From a virus: a DNA stretch of 64,000 nucleotides. The stretch is from positions 1-64,000 of IMG/VR virus record IMGVR_UViG_3300042453_001086. The stretch is one strand, 5' to 3'. Shown piece after piece: positions 1-8,541 of the stretch. Position 1 is the first letter of the stretch; every line of letters begins with the position of its first letter. The notes beneath the pieces were generated by a model. It saw only the letters and a program-made list of their open reading frames with translations. It was not told the origin of the DNA and ran no database searches. Both the position numbers and the translations under genes were made by a program.

Positions 1-400
1 TAGTGAAAGTATTATCACTACTATTCTGCGGTGCTCGCCATAGATAACTGACCATACTTTCACTGGCGTGATACTTACCATAGCGTCGAGTATATTCTAC
101 ACAGCAATGCTGGAACAACTCAAACAACCAGCGATAGTGAGAGGAGGATTGCCTCACCCACACAGCAGATGGATGGTTGATGTGAGCTGCTTTGTATAGA
201 ATATCTTCTCGCGGATAGTCTAGTCGAAAACGTTTGACTGTCTTACCCTTAGGAGATTTTTGAGTATAAGGAATGCCGTCGAGCACACGATGAGCAGTGG
301 AAAGAAGCTGAGCATACTCAAGAATCATTTTCACAACATGCTTATCGCAATGCTCGGCGGCACAGGTGCGAGGGTCGTAACTCAGATAGAAAATATTCAT
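1..400 (-). CDS. Conserved phage hypothetical protein, 3' end outside window
   Basis: This is an open frame of 133 codons that runs off the left edge. It begins with Met-Asn-Ile-Phe-Tyr-Leu-Ser-Tyr-Asp-Pro and soon reaches CDKHVVKMILEYAQLL, with many His, Cys and Trp residues. I recognise the opening 'DKHVVKMILE' style as a conserved T4-like phage hypothetical family but cannot give a function. It lies 27 nt downstream of thyX in the same direction and was probably cotranscribed with it. There is no clear Shine-Dalgarno sequence. The C-terminus is not visible. Confidence 0.7.
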   Translation of the reverse strand, partial: MNIFYLSYDPRTCAAEHCDKHVVKMILEYAQLLSTAHRVLDGIPYTQKSPKGKTVKRFRLDYPREDILYKAAHINHPSAVWVRQSSSHYRWLFELFQHCCVEYTRRYGKYHASESMVSYLWRAPQNSSDNTFT

Positions 401-427
401 GGGGTCTCTGTCGTTGACCCCATTATA

Positions 428-1072
428 TCACCATTCCATCGCTTCCGCAACCGATGGAAACTGCTCCTTAAAGATTTCTCTACACTGCTCAGCGATGACC
501 ATGTGTTCCTTTTGGGTGCCATGGGCAGAGCGAAGATCGATGTAGTGCAACCATGACCTGCATGAGCCCGTCATGTAGATCCGTGTGGGGGTTGCTAGGG
601 GGAGCACGAAGCGGGCACACTCCTTAGCGACTCCCGCCCCTAGGAGGCGCTTGTAGAGGTTGTTGGCGGCGGTGAAGTGCTCAGCAATCTCTGCTTGAAA
701 CTTCAGTTTCACATAGTCTCCAAGATCATCAGTAGAATTCTGACGGTTCTTGGTATCCTGTCGGCGCAGATCGGGCACAGGAATATGCTCAGTGATTAGG
801 TTAGCATCAGCATAGCGTTGCGAAAATTCCTGGAATGTGAAGCTCCTATGACGAAGAATCTGTGCTGCGATGCCACGATTTGTTTCAATCTCAAGGGTCA
901 TATGAGATTGTTCAAACACAGACCAATGATTATGCTTAATACAATAACGAAGTAACCCCGCATAGTTCTCGTTATCTTGGTTACTAGGGTTAGACACTCT
1001 AGCAACGTATGCCATTGTCTGTTCTGCATCAGGTGTAACGGAAATGAGTTTAACTTGCGAATGATTTGTCAT
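428..1072 (-). CDS. thyX: Flavin-dependent thymidylate synthase ThyX
   Basis: ThyX converts dUMP to dTMP using methylene-tetrahydrofolate and reduced FAD, supplying thymidylate for phage DNA synthesis. The 214-residue product carries the ThyX signature RHRX7S at residues 74-84, within RHRSFTFQEFSQR. It also has the later RFVLPLATPTRIY and SWLHYIDLR segments expected of the active-site and substrate-binding region. The length is normal for the family. It follows the upstream gene by one base and fits with nrdA/nrdB, speD and mazG as part of the nucleotide and polyamine supply genes common in cyanophages. Confidence 0.95.
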   Translation of the reverse strand: MTNHSQVKLISVTPDAEQTMAYVARVSNPSNQDNENYAGLLRYCIKHNHWSVFEQSHMTLEIETNRGIAAQILRHRSFTFQEFSQRYADANLITEHIPVPDLRRQDTKNRQNSTDDLGDYVKLKFQAEIAEHFTAANNLYKRLLGAGVAKECARFVLPLATPTRIYMTGSCRSWLHYIDLRSAHGTQKEHMVIAEQCREIFKEQFPSVAEAMEW

Positions 1073-1073
1073 A

Positions 1074-1469
1074 TTAGTTTGATGTCAGGTTTAACGTAAC
1101 TGCAATACTATCACCATTGTTTGTAACATTATAGGGAGCACCAGGAAATCTTTCGGCAAAAACTACAGTGTTACCAGTAGATGTAACAACATAATACCCA
1201 TAAATATTACCTTTATTACCAGTGAAACTCCAAGTAAATGTAGGATAGGACACTGATTTTCCGTTTAAGATCCAAGAAGACCCAGTAAGAGTTTCTGATG
1301 CATATCCATTTCCTGTAGTTACTTCCGTAAAATCAGCGGACGTACTATCTTCATCTGGAGTATAATCATTACTATACAACTTCAAAACTAAACTCTCTAC
1401 TGTTGTATCTTTTCCTACCAAATACGATAATGCTAATCCTTTAGCAGCATCTGTAATCTGTAAAGACAT
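1074..1469 (-). CDS. Putative virion-associated small beta-rich protein
   Basis: This is a 131-residue protein rich in Thr, Ser, Gly and Asn, with a predicted all-beta character and no membrane segment. The N-terminus (MSLQITDAAKGLAL...) followed by LKLYSNDYTP resembles short structural or fibre-accessory proteins found in many tailed phages. That resemblance is a recollection and not a search result. The start is supported by AAGGAG ten bases upstream. No enzymatic motif is visible. Its neighbours are unrelated (thyX and small hypotheticals), so context adds little. Confidence 0.6.
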   Translation of the reverse strand: MSLQITDAAKGLALSYLVGKDTTVESLVLKLYSNDYTPDEDSTSADFTEVTTGNGYASETLTGSSWILNGKSVSYPTFTWSFTGNKGNIYGYYVVTSTGNTVVFAERFPGAPYNVTNNGDSIAVTLNLTSN

Positions 1470-1472
1470 TTG

Positions 1473-1724
1473 TTATTTTCTCCTTTCTTTTGGTGGTTTA
1501 TTTCCCCAAAGTTTTGGGTTTACTCTTCCTTCTGATTGTTTCCATCCTTTGAGACCTTCTCTATACCTATCCCAATAGTAATCAAAGATTTCTATTTGTT
1601 TATCTGGGATAACTATATCATAAGCGATTGCTCCATCAATCTCATAGGTAACTAAGTAAGCAGTGTACGGCAGACCTCTATCGTTTGCCAGTTCAGGGTC
1701 ACAGTTTTGATGGAGAATCTTCAT
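1473..1724 (-). CDS. Cyanophage conserved hypothetical protein (83 aa)
   Basis: This is a small acidic-to-basic protein with many Tyr and Asp residues in the middle (AYLVTYEIDGAIAYDIVIPDKQ) and a basic tail ending PPKERRK. The start codon overlaps the stop of the upstream 149-residue gene in a TGATG arrangement, which implies translational coupling. I do not recognise a functional domain. Position and coupling suggest it works with, or is at least coexpressed with, the upstream protein. Confidence 0.65.
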   Translation of the reverse strand: MKILHQNCDPELANDRGLPYTAYLVTYEIDGAIAYDIVIPDKQIEIFDYYWDRYREGLKGWKQSEGRVNPKLWGNKPPKERRK

Positions 1725-2173
1725 CAGCTACGTCCCCCCCACTGAATCTGAGGGTATGTTTCTTCAATGAGTGCTTTTGAGATACGAGTATATTTTTTCT
1801 GTAGTTTTTTATCTTTGACTAAACAAAGAACTTCTGCTTCATCTGGATGCAGATTTTCAATCATACCTAGAAAGATCTGCTCGCGTTTGCTTTGAGTAAT
1901 GCCAGATCCACCTTTGACAAAGTGAAACAATTTTTTCCCTTCATTCTCCAAAAGAAGATGATCTGTACCTTCTGGTGCTGGATTTGGAGTATAAGGAACA
2001 TCTCCTTCTGGTAGCATAGAAACTACAGTTTCATCAAAGTTCCAAATAAACAATGAACGAAGAACTTGTGTGTTGTTCTCAAGCAGAATCTTTTTCTTTT
2101 CTTCTTTAGTCTTTGCGTTATTAGCTTTACGCAGCACCTCTGAGATTAGAGGGCGATATGTTTTAGTTGCCAT
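1724..2173 (-). CDS. Cyanophage conserved hypothetical protein (DUF6433-like)
   Basis: This 149-residue soluble protein begins MATKTYRPLISEVLRKANNAKTK and ends in the strongly conserved-looking PQIQWGGRS. I recall this as a widespread cyanomyovirus family (DUF6433, from memory), of unknown function and usually next to RNase H, as here. It contains a helical basic N-terminal third, a DEAEVLCLVKDKKLQKKY segment and no catalytic motif that I can name. It is six bases downstream of rnh and coupled to the 83-residue gene. Confidence 0.75.
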   Translation of the reverse strand: MATKTYRPLISEVLRKANNAKTKEEKKKILLENNTQVLRSLFIWNFDETVVSMLPEGDVPYTPNPAPEGTDHLLLENEGKKLFHFVKGGSGITQSKREQIFLGMIENLHPDEAEVLCLVKDKKLQKKYTRISKALIEETYPQIQWGGRS

Positions 2174-2179
2174 GTCAGT

Positions 2180-3070
2180 TCAAAATGGTTGTGTGTTACG
2201 AAATACAAAATCTTCCATCAACTTCGTGAGTTGATGTTGCTGAAAGTATTCTAATGGAACTTTCCTTTCGTTGCTATTTAGTGATTTGTAATAAGATACA
2301 ATCTCTGTAGCAAGATGTTCAGGTATACAAGAAAGATCGATTAGTTTCCGATTACGTTCATAGTTTTCTCTTGCTTGTTGATCTAAACAGAATACAGATG
2401 GATCTAGATTGACCCACTTTTCTAAGTTTTTCTTACTTATAGGTTTCTGTCTCTTGCCTACCACAAATGTATCAGCATCAGATAGGAAGTTAGGTATGCC
2501 ATCTGACTTATCTCCTTTAATGATATGCTCTCTGGCATATGCTTTAGGGTCATCATGTTTGATCTCCTTCTTAAGAATAGGATTGTATTGCTTTACAAAA
2601 GGATACTTCTGTAGCTGAATAAAATCTTTGTCACCTGAGAGAATCAATACCTCTTCAGATTCCTTGCCTTCCTTCTGAAGTTTGATGTTGCGATACGCTT
2701 GGTAAGTAGTGAGAGTGCTGATAACATCATCTGCCTCAGCTCCATATACTTCGACCACCTTATATGGAAAGAAGGTTTTGATCTCATCGCGTATCTTATT
2801 CAAGACTTCAAAGATAGCATTCCAATCTAAATCAGATGCCTCTCGATCTTTTTTTCTATTCTGTTTGTAGTAGGGGAATGTTTCTTTCCGCCAGTAGTGC
2901 TTACTGTCATACGCAAGAACAATCTCACCATACTTAGGAGAGTATTGTCTTTCAAATGCGCGAAGGGCAGTAAGCACCATATGACGAACAAGATTTTCAT
3001 TTAGAGCATCGCCCTTCAGTTGCATCATCAGATTACTAATCATAATCTGATTCATATCAATAAGAATCAT
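2180..3070 (-). CDS. rnh: T4-type RNase H (5'-3' exonuclease, FEN-1 family)
   Basis: This enzyme removes RNA primers and adjacent DNA from lagging-strand fragments during phage replication. The 296-residue product has the family layout. An N-terminal acidic metal site begins MILIDMNQIM. A YKQNRK basic helical arch follows, then AEADDVISTL at about residue 110 and SGDKDFIQL at about 145, which are the second and third metal-binding clusters. Its length is close to the T4 enzyme. GAGG five bases upstream supports the start. It sits with the 149-residue hypothetical, a pairing I believe is common in cyanomyoviruses. Confidence 0.9.
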   Translation of the reverse strand: MILIDMNQIMISNLMMQLKGDALNENLVRHMVLTALRAFERQYSPKYGEIVLAYDSKHYWRKETFPYYKQNRKKDREASDLDWNAIFEVLNKIRDEIKTFFPYKVVEVYGAEADDVISTLTTYQAYRNIKLQKEGKESEEVLILSGDKDFIQLQKYPFVKQYNPILKKEIKHDDPKAYAREHIIKGDKSDGIPNFLSDADTFVVGKRQKPISKKNLEKWVNLDPSVFCLDQQARENYERNRKLIDLSCIPEHLATEIVSYYKSLNSNERKVPLEYFQQHQLTKLMEDFVFRNTQPF

Positions 3071-3313
3071 TTAATCCTCGTCGTCGTACTCCTCAAAATC
3101 TTCAGAATTTTCAAAGCGAACCGCTACGATTTCATCAGGAATCAGTTGACCATTTTCATCAAACATTTCGGGATGTAATGGTTGGATATTATTTTTGCTT
3201 AGGAATGCATTGACGATATCGTTTCCGAACCACCCAACAATGAATCCAATGGCAAATGAACCGATGATACCTATCCCGCTGAAGAACAGGATGTATGGTG
3301 TTGCTGACTCCAT
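3071..3313 (-). CDS. Small single-pass membrane protein
   Basis: This is an 80-residue protein starting MESATPYILF. One long hydrophobic stretch (about residues 6-32, with several Gly) forms a transmembrane helix. An acidic C-terminal tail ends EDFEEYDDED. I chose the start at 3313 because AAGGAG lies seven bases upstream; the in-frame start at 3340 lacks such a site. The stop touches the rnh start. Function unknown; the topology suggests a membrane anchor with a charged cytoplasmic tail. Confidence 0.7.
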   Translation of the reverse strand: MESATPYILFFSGIGIIGSFAIGFIVGWFGNDIVNAFLSKNNIQPLHPEMFDENGQLIPDEIVAVRFENSEDFEEYDDED

Positions 3314-3317
3314 CTTA

Positions 3318-3452
3318 CTACTCCTTGTTTGGTTTGTCAACCTCCCAAGAGAACTCCATATTAAAATGAAATGTTCTGCGTAGGAGGCTGAATGTTTTAC
3401 TCAGTTTTAATCCATGTCTAGGTTTGACTTGATCAACCCTCCTACGCAACAT
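3318..3452 (-). CDS. Possible small basic protein (44 aa)
   Basis: This frame opens MLRRRVDQVKPRHG, continues with basic and aromatic residues and ends VDKPNKE. The final codons overlap the AAGGAG ribosome-binding site of the next gene, a tight arrangement typical of real phage genes. The stretch would otherwise be an empty gap of about 150 bases between two genes. There is only a weak ribosome-binding site (AAGG, about 13 bases upstream). I keep it as plausible and unproven. Confidence 0.4.
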   Translation of the reverse strand: MLRRRVDQVKPRHGLKLSKTFSLLRRTFHFNMEFSWEVDKPNKE

Positions 3453-3465
3453 GAATTCTATACCC

Positions 3466-3849
3466 TTATTTATTCGTAGTTGTTGTGCCTTTCTTTTTGT
3501 TTTTGCTGCCTGGTTTTCTTCCTCTTCTTTTTGATTGTTCATATTTTTTAGCGTCTTCAACTATAGTATTCAAATAATCTCTGACTTTTCTTGCTCTTGG
3601 TTTACCCATCCAACTATATGCTTCTCGCAATATAGCTGCAGATTCTCCACCATCCAAATACATATCAATCTCTTGTATTTGATCTTTGATAGATGTAAAT
3701 AAGTTTGATTTTAAAAACTCAGTTGCTATTTCTTTTTTTGTATCTATACTTTTTAAGTACTCATAAAAATTTAGATGATACTTTTCGTCAAAGAAAGCCT
3801 GTTCAATAGCAGTGTTAACAATAGCGTAAATATCTTCAACGAATAACAT
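3466..3849 (-). CDS. Hypothetical protein with basic AT-hook-like tail
   Basis: This is a 127-residue protein. The first 100 residues are predicted helical and acidic. The C-terminus is very basic, with KRRGRKPGSKNKKK around residues 108-121, which resembles an AT-hook (RGRKP core), so DNA binding is a reasonable guess. I place the start at 3849 because AGAAGGG lies six bases before that ATG; an ATG two codons upstream has no usable spacing. The upstream glutaredoxin stop overlaps the start region. Confidence 0.6.
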   Translation of the reverse strand: MLFVEDIYAIVNTAIEQAFFDEKYHLNFYEYLKSIDTKKEIATEFLKSNLFTSIKDQIQEIDMYLDGGESAAILREAYSWMGKPRARKVRDYLNTIVEDAKKYEQSKRRGRKPGSKNKKKGTTTTNK

Positions 3850-3851
3850 AC

Positions 3852-4106
3852 TCATCCCTTCTTAGAACTACTGACTAATCCTTCTTTAACAAATAGCTTG
3901 ACAGTTTCTACAAGTCCTCCCACAGGTTCTTCATCAATCACGACAAAAGGAAATCCTGACGTAGAAGGATATTTTTTAGTAAAATCTTCTTTTGTCATAT
4001 CTTTTTTTACTACGATTTCTGTATAAGTCACATCAGCTCTTCTGAAAAGTTCTTTGAGGTGTCTACAAGACGGACAACCAACTAAGGTATAAGCAATAAT
4101 TTCCAT
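3852..4106 (-). CDS. grx: Glutaredoxin
   Basis: This is an 84-residue thioredoxin-fold protein. It has an N-terminal beta strand, the redox-active Cys11-Pro-Ser-Cys14 and the cis-Pro region GFPFVVIDEEPVGG typical of glutaredoxins. It probably supplies electrons to the phage ribonucleotide reductase (NrdA/NrdB, 22-25 kb) or maintains protein thiols. AGAGGT five bases upstream marks the start, which overlaps the speD stop by one base. A second, distinct glutaredoxin lies at 15798-16070. Confidence 0.88.
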   Translation of the reverse strand: MEIIAYTLVGCPSCRHLKELFRRADVTYTEIVVKKDMTKEDFTKKYPSTSGFPFVVIDEEPVGGLVETVKLFVKEGLVSSSKKG

Positions 4107-4456
4107 CAGATACCTCTCTTAAGTACAGTCATTTTAGGTTGCATACATTCTAGCACTTGCACCATGTATTCGCAAGCCCTCTCTGGCATGGTGTGGTCGC
4201 CGCAGGTAAAGATATCTACAGCAGCATAACCTTTCTCTGGCCATGTATGAATGCTGATATGACTTTCTGATAACAAGCAAACAGCAGTGATTCCCTGTGG
4301 CGTGAACTCGTATTTAACTTCTTCAATCAGTGTTGCGTTAGCATGTTCTACTGCTTGCCTAAGGGAAGTGCTGATGAATGCTGAATCATTTAAAAGGTCT
4401 GCATTACACTCACATAACTCAGCAATGTGATGCACACCAAGCACTTCATCTACCAT
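4106..4456 (-). CDS. speD: S-adenosylmethionine decarboxylase SpeD
   Basis: SpeD makes decarboxylated SAM for spermidine synthesis and is a known auxiliary gene of cyanophages. The 116-residue chain has the prokaryotic proenzyme motif LLSESHISIHTWPE: cleavage at the Glu-Ser bond would create the pyruvoyl group. It is followed by AVDIFTCGD with the catalytic Cys. I start it at MVDEVLG (4456), where GGAG sits eight bases upstream; a longer frame to 4546 would run through the psbA terminator. A CATAAATA late-promoter box lies 26 bases upstream. Confidence 0.9.
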   Translation of the reverse strand: MVDEVLGVHHIAELCECNADLLNDSAFISTSLRQAVEHANATLIEEVKYEFTPQGITAVCLLSESHISIHTWPEKGYAAVDIFTCGDHTMPERACEYMVQVLECMQPKMTVLKRGI

Positions 4457-4481
4457 CAATGTATCTCCAATATCGTTTGAA

Positions 4482-4489
4482 TATTTATG
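4482..4489 (-). promoter_or_regulatory. Late promoter for speD
   Basis: The minus strand reads CATAAATA, one base from the T4 late consensus TATAAATA. It lies between the psbA terminator and the speD ribosome-binding site, so it would give speD its own late transcript. Confidence 0.5.
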
Positions 4490-4493
4490 GCAA

Positions 4494-4517
4494 TAAAAAA
4501 GGAGGGTTGCCCCTCCT
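4494..4517 (-). terminator. Rho-independent terminator after psbA
   Basis: On the minus strand a perfect seven-base-pair stem (AGGAGGG/CCCTCCT) with a GCAA tetraloop is followed by a run of T. It lies 26 bases past the psbA stop. Confidence 0.85.
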
Positions 4518-4542
4518 AGTATATCAGATTTTAACTGAAGTA

Positions 4543-5622
4543 TCAACCGATAGCAGGTGCAGTGAGTGCCACAGGGGTCATCTCAGCAGCAGCAAGGTCA
4601 AGCGGGAAGTTGTGAGCATTGCGCTCGTGCATCACTTCAAAACCGAGGTTAGCACGGTTGAGGATATCTGCCCAAGTGTTGACTACACGACCGCTGCTAT
4701 CAAGCAGCGACTGGTTGAAGTTGAAACCGTTGAGGTTGAATGCCATGGTGCTAACACCAAGAGCAGCAAACCAGATACCAACCACAGGCCAAGCAGCAAG
4801 GAAGAAGTGAAGACTACGGGAGTTATTGAAGGAAGCATATTGGAAAATAAGGCGACCAAAATAACCGTGAGCAGCTACAATGTTGTAGGTCTCTTCTTCT
4901 TGTCCGAACTTGTAACCGTAGTTCTGGGATTCTACTTCTGTCGTCTCACGGACGAGGGAAGAAGTGACCAGAGATCCATGCATAGCAGAGAAAAGAGAAC
5001 CACCAAATACACCAGCCACCCCAAGCATATGGAAGGGGTGCATGAGGATGTTATGCTCCGCCTGGAAAACAAGCATGTAGTTAAATGTACCTGAAATGCC
5101 GAGAGGCATAGCATCAGAGAAGGAACCTTGTCCAAATGGATATACGAGGAACACTGCAGAAGCAGCAGCAACGGGTGCGCTGTAGGCAACACAAATCCAA
5201 GGACGCATACCAAGTCGGTAAGAAAGTTCCCACTCACGTCCCATGTAAGCATAGATACCGATTAGAAAGTGGAAGACGACCAGTTGAAATGGTCCACCAT
5301 TATATAGCCACTCATCAAGTGAAGCTGCTTCCCAGATGGGATAGAAGTGCAGACCAATAGCGTTGCTTGAAGGAACTACAGCACCAGAGATGATGTTGTT
5401 TCCCCACATTAGTGAACCAGAAACAGGTTCACGGATGCCGTCGATGTCCACAGGGGGAGCACCGATGAATGCGATGATGAAGCACGTTGCTGCAGCGAGC
5501 AGCGTTGGAATCATCAGCACACCGAACCAACCCACATAAAGGCGGTTGTTCGTTGAAGTAACCCACTGGCAGAAAGATTCCCAGGGGGACGTAGATCGTT
5601 GTTGAGCGATTGAAGCTGTCAT
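4543..5622 (-). CDS. psbA: Photosystem II D1 protein PsbA
   Basis: D1 is the rapidly turned-over photosystem II reaction-centre subunit. Phages carry it to keep host photosynthesis running during infection. The 359-residue product is full length, with five hydrophobic helices and the expected ligands. These include [11 protein letters not shown] near the primary-donor His and the [24 protein letters not shown] loop. The C-terminal [12 protein letters not shown] leads to the processed tail. There is no intron or frameshift. Its base composition is visibly GC-richer than that of its neighbours, in keeping with host origin. Its leader is about 150 nt with two hairpins, and both an early and a late promoter box lie upstream. 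Confidence 0.98.
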   Translation of the reverse strand: MTASIAQQRSTSPWESFCQWVTSTNNRLYVGWFGVLMIPTLLAAATCFIIAFIGAPPVDIDGIREPVSGSLMWGNNIISGAVVPSSNAIGLHFYPIWEAASLDEWLYNGGPFQLVVFHFLIGIYAYMGREWELSYRLGMRPWICVAYSAPVAAASAVFLVYPFGQGSFSDAMPLGISGTFNYMLVFQAEHNILMHPFHMLGVAGVFGGSLFSAMHGSLVTSSLVRETTEVESQNYGYKFGQEEETYNIVAAHGYFGRLIFQYASFNNSRSLHFFLAAWPVVGIWFAALGVSTMAFNLNGFNFNQSLLDSSGRVVNTWADILNRANLGFEVMHERNAHNFPLDLAAAEMTPVALTAPAIG

Positions 5623-5673
5623 TTGTTTAAAAGGATAGTAAGACCATCAGGGAAATGGTGGAGATACTATGCT

Positions 5674-5773
5674 CCCGCCACCCTCAGGCGGGATATGAGA
5701 GACGTGCTTTATACACCCTATAGGTCTCGGTTAGCGGGTGTCGGAACGTTAAGAAATGTTTCGTTTCCTTAAC
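5674..5773 (-). promoter_or_regulatory. Structured psbA 5' untranslated region
   Basis: Two hairpins lie between the promoter and psbA. One pairs GTTAAG plus AAA with TTTCTTAAC just after the promoter (5748-5773). The other is a six-pair stem CCCGCC/GGCGGG with a seven-base loop at 5674-5692. PhotoRC-type RNA motifs are described in psbA leaders of marine cyanobacteria and cyanophages; whether this is one needs a covariance search. No Shine-Dalgarno sequence precedes the ATG, so control through leader structure is plausible. Confidence 0.5.
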
Positions 5774-5776
5774 ACT

Positions 5777-5810
5777 TATTTATAATAGCATGGGTCGCCT
5801 GCCCTGTCAA
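5777..5810 (-). promoter_or_regulatory. Overlapping early and late promoters of psbA
   Basis: The minus strand carries TTGACA (5805-5810), a 17-base spacer and TATTAT (5782-5787), a near-consensus host sigma-70 promoter. A perfect T4-type late box TATAAATA (5777-5784) overlaps the -10 hexamer, so psbA could be read both early and late from almost the same start. Confidence 0.75.
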
Positions 5811-5828
5811 GCCCCTGCCAGAACCATT

Positions 5829-5845
5829 TATAAATAACATAAATA
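5829..5845 (+). promoter_or_regulatory. Late promoter(s) for the fibre gene
   Basis: A perfect TATAAATA (5829-5836) is followed nine bases later by CATAAATA (5838-5845), 27 to 36 bases before the ATG of the plus-strand fibre gene. They are divergent from the psbA promoters. Confidence 0.65.
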
Positions 5846-5871
5846 GAACTCATTTTTACGAGCGTCGTGTA

Positions 5872-8508
5872 ATGGCAAATCGCTTTCCGTTAATAGGTAA
5901 CTCTGTAACTAAACGTCTAGAAGAACTAGCAGCAACGGACAATCTAAATCTTTCAGAGAGTGGGATTTATGACGGAACAGGTATAGGTAATCCTGGTCAA
6001 ATCCTATATTCAACTGGAGAAGGAATCGAATGGGCAAATGTTCCTGCAGAAATCGATACTACTTATTCTATTAGCGCAGAAGATGGTGGCAGTGGCAAAA
6101 AAATAATCAGATTAACTGATGTAAACTTTGTCACTGATGATGTAACTTTAGCACCTGGAACAAATATTTCACTCACAAGAAGTGGAGATGAAATAACTAT
6201 AAACGCAACCTATGTAGATACAGATACTATTACAAGTATCAAAGGTGGTGTTGCTGGTTCTTTTGTCACTGGCGAAGTTTCTTTATTGCCTACTGGTTCC
6301 GTTTTTATAACTCAAGTAGGTAACAACATTACTATTGGTGCTTCTGATACAAACACTATCACTAGAATAAAGGGTGGTAGTAGCGGAAGTTTTGTTACAG
6401 GTGATGTAACTATTACTGCATCTGGCGCTTCATCTGTAAACCAAGCAGGAAACACTGTAAACGTTTCTAGCACAGACACTGTAACTAGACTAAAAGCAAG
6501 TGGAGCAGGCGGAACATTCACAACAGGAGATATTACGTTAGCGGGTGGTGGAGCTGCCTCAGTAACTCAAAGTGGTTCTACTATCACAGTTAACTCTCCA
6601 AACACTACATATGGACTTAATGTAACTGATACTTCAACCACAGTAAAAACCCTCTCTTTAGCTGGTTCAGATAATACTTCTGTTGATGTTACTATCACTG
6701 CTGGACCTGGAGTTGTATTAACAGTTGATAATAATGATATTGAGTTTTCTGTCAATGTTTCAACCATCAACATCAATGACTTGGGTGATGTCACAATCAC
6801 AGATCCTGTCAATAATCATGCATTAAAATATTCAAATGGTTCTTGGGTAAATGGGTTTGTAAGTTATTCTGAACTTACCAATACTCCTGCTCTAGCAACA
6901 GTGGCAACTAGCGGCAGTTACAGTGATCTATCAAATCTCCCAGACTTACAACCAGTAGCAACATCGGGATCATACAACGACCTAGATGATTTACCTGTAT
7001 TAGTTACCGATGCATCAGATTTAACTGACACAACGAATCGTTTCTTCTCTGGAGATTATAGTGACTTATTAAATGCCCCTACTCTAGCAGATGTAGCAAC
7101 ATCAGGAGACTATAATGATCTACTAAGTCTCCCTGATTTAAAACCAGTTGCAACCTCTGGTGAGTACAGTGATTTATCTGGACTGCCAACTATTCCACCA
7201 AATAGAGAATACATTATATCAGCAGAAACCGATACAACTGGAGCTAAGATTAGACTTAGGGAAAATAATAGTTTAACAGATGATGATTTAGTTTTAGTTT
7301 CTGGAACTGGCATCACTGTCAGCAGAACAGATCAAAATACTATTAATATCACATCAACTGTAAGTGGATTACCTTCGGGATTAACTGCTACTGCATCTTC
7401 GCTAGTGTTTGAAGGTTCTACTGTAGATACTTTTAAAACTACTGTCCAAGTAGCAAACCCAACCGCAAATAGAACCCTAACACTACCCAACTTAAATGGC
7501 ACTATCATTGTAGATAGCACCAACAAAACTTATACGATGGATGTTTCTGAAACTGATACTCGTTTTTACGAAGGAAAAATAGGTTTACTAGGATCAAACA
7601 CAGGTGGTACTACATACGCTATAGTTTCTGGCGTGGGTGGTCTTAAAGTAGATACAGATAGCGTAACAGGTTCTCAGCAATCTGCATCAATAGGTGGACT
7701 AACTATCACACCACCCCCAGCAGTACATGTAGGAACTTCTGCTCCAGCATGGGCAAAAGATGGAGATCTATGGTATAACAATACCACAGGAGTTTTAAAA
7801 ATATTCGATGAAAGTTTATATCCAACTCCAGATGCTACTGTAGATTATTTTCAAGCAGTAGACTTAGGAGATAGTAGATTTTTCTGTGACAGAATCCCAC
7901 TGATTTACATTCCTACAGATAACCAGTTTATTGTTGGACCTGGCATACCATCAGGTGCTTTTGTTTCCAGTAGATTTGATCCACAAACAGGTAATAATGT
8001 TGGGTGGTTCAACTTAAACACTCCAGTTACCACAAACATTCCACATAATGCAAAATTAAGAGTTTATAGCACAAATCCAAACGTAAATATTAGTACTATT
8101 TGGAGAACTGTATACGAACCACAACCACAAAAACAACTACAGTCAAGAACAACTGCTGTAGGAACAACACCATTACTAGCACAAGACGAATCCGCAAACA
8201 TAACCATAACAGGATTCAAATCTTATGCACTATTAAAAGTACAAACAAATAACTCTGCGTGGGTTCGTTTGTATACAAGCTCAACCGCAAGAGATAATGA
8301 TGCAGGGAGAAGTTATGGCAATCCAGTTCCACAAAATGCTGGCGTTGTCTGTGACGTGACAACGATATCAAATCAAGTTCTTCCAATAACTCCATCTCTC
8401 ATAGGGTTTAGTGACGAAGATACTACTATATTTGCAACCATCGTAAATAAATCTGGTTCAAACACTGCGATTACAACTACGTTAACTATCCTAAAACTAG
8501 AAGATTAA
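5872..8508 (+). CDS. Large repetitive tail-fibre-like virion protein
   Basis: This 878-residue protein is rich in Thr, Ser, Gly, Asn and Asp and has no catalytic motif, which is typical of a phage fibre or structural adhesin. After an N-terminal segment (MANRFPLIGNSVTKRLEEL) that may anchor to the virion, residues of about 70-250 hold tandem units built on 'TxTxxKGG...GSFVTGxVxL'. Residues of about 340-450 hold at least five copies of 'ATSGxYxDLxxLP'. A more complex C-terminal region (from about 600) may be the receptor-binding tip. It is the only large plus-strand gene in the window, has a perfect late promoter and ends at a strong terminator. The host-range role is inferred. Confidence 0.8.
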   Translation: MANRFPLIGNSVTKRLEELAATDNLNLSESGIYDGTGIGNPGQILYSTGEGIEWANVPAEIDTTYSISAEDGGSGKKIIRLTDVNFVTDDVTLAPGTNISLTRSGDEITINATYVDTDTITSIKGGVAGSFVTGEVSLLPTGSVFITQVGNNITIGASDTNTITRIKGGSSGSFVTGDVTITASGASSVNQAGNTVNVSSTDTVTRLKASGAGGTFTTGDITLAGGGAASVTQSGSTITVNSPNTTYGLNVTDTSTTVKTLSLAGSDNTSVDVTITAGPGVVLTVDNNDIEFSVNVSTININDLGDVTITDPVNNHALKYSNGSWVNGFVSYSELTNTPALATVATSGSYSDLSNLPDLQPVATSGSYNDLDDLPVLVTDASDLTDTTNRFFSGDYSDLLNAPTLADVATSGDYNDLLSLPDLKPVATSGEYSDLSGLPTIPPNREYIISAETDTTGAKIRLRENNSLTDDDLVLVSGTGITVSRTDQNTINITSTVSGLPSGLTATASSLVFEGSTVDTFKTTVQVANPTANRTLTLPNLNGTIIVDSTNKTYTMDVSETDTRFYEGKIGLLGSNTGGTTYAIVSGVGGLKVDTDSVTGSQQSASIGGLTITPPPAVHVGTSAPAWAKDGDLWYNNTTGVLKIFDESLYPTPDATVDYFQAVDLGDSRFFCDRIPLIYIPTDNQFIVGPGIPSGAFVSSRFDPQTGNNVGWFNLNTPVTTNIPHNAKLRVYSTNPNVNISTIWRTVYEPQPQKQLQSRTTAVGTTPLLAQDESANITITGFKSYALLKVQTNNSAWVRLYTSSTARDNDAGRSYGNPVPQNAGVVCDVTTISNQVLPITPSLIGFSDEDTTIFATIVNKSGSNTAITTTLTILKLED

Positions 8509-8535
8509 AAAAATGGGGGTCTTTCGACCCCCTTT
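8508..8535. terminator. Bidirectional terminator between fibre gene and hli operon
   Basis: A perfect seven-pair stem GGGGGTC/GACCCCC with loop TTTC is flanked by seven A on the left and TTT on the right. It terminates the plus-strand fibre transcript and, more strongly (seven T), the minus-strand hli/petF operon. Confidence 0.85.
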
Positions 8536-8541
8536 AAAGTA

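Noticed and set aside
4378-5094. Plus-strand open frame of 238 codons over speD and psbA
   Set aside because: It crosses two certain minus-strand genes and a terminator and has no protein-like features.
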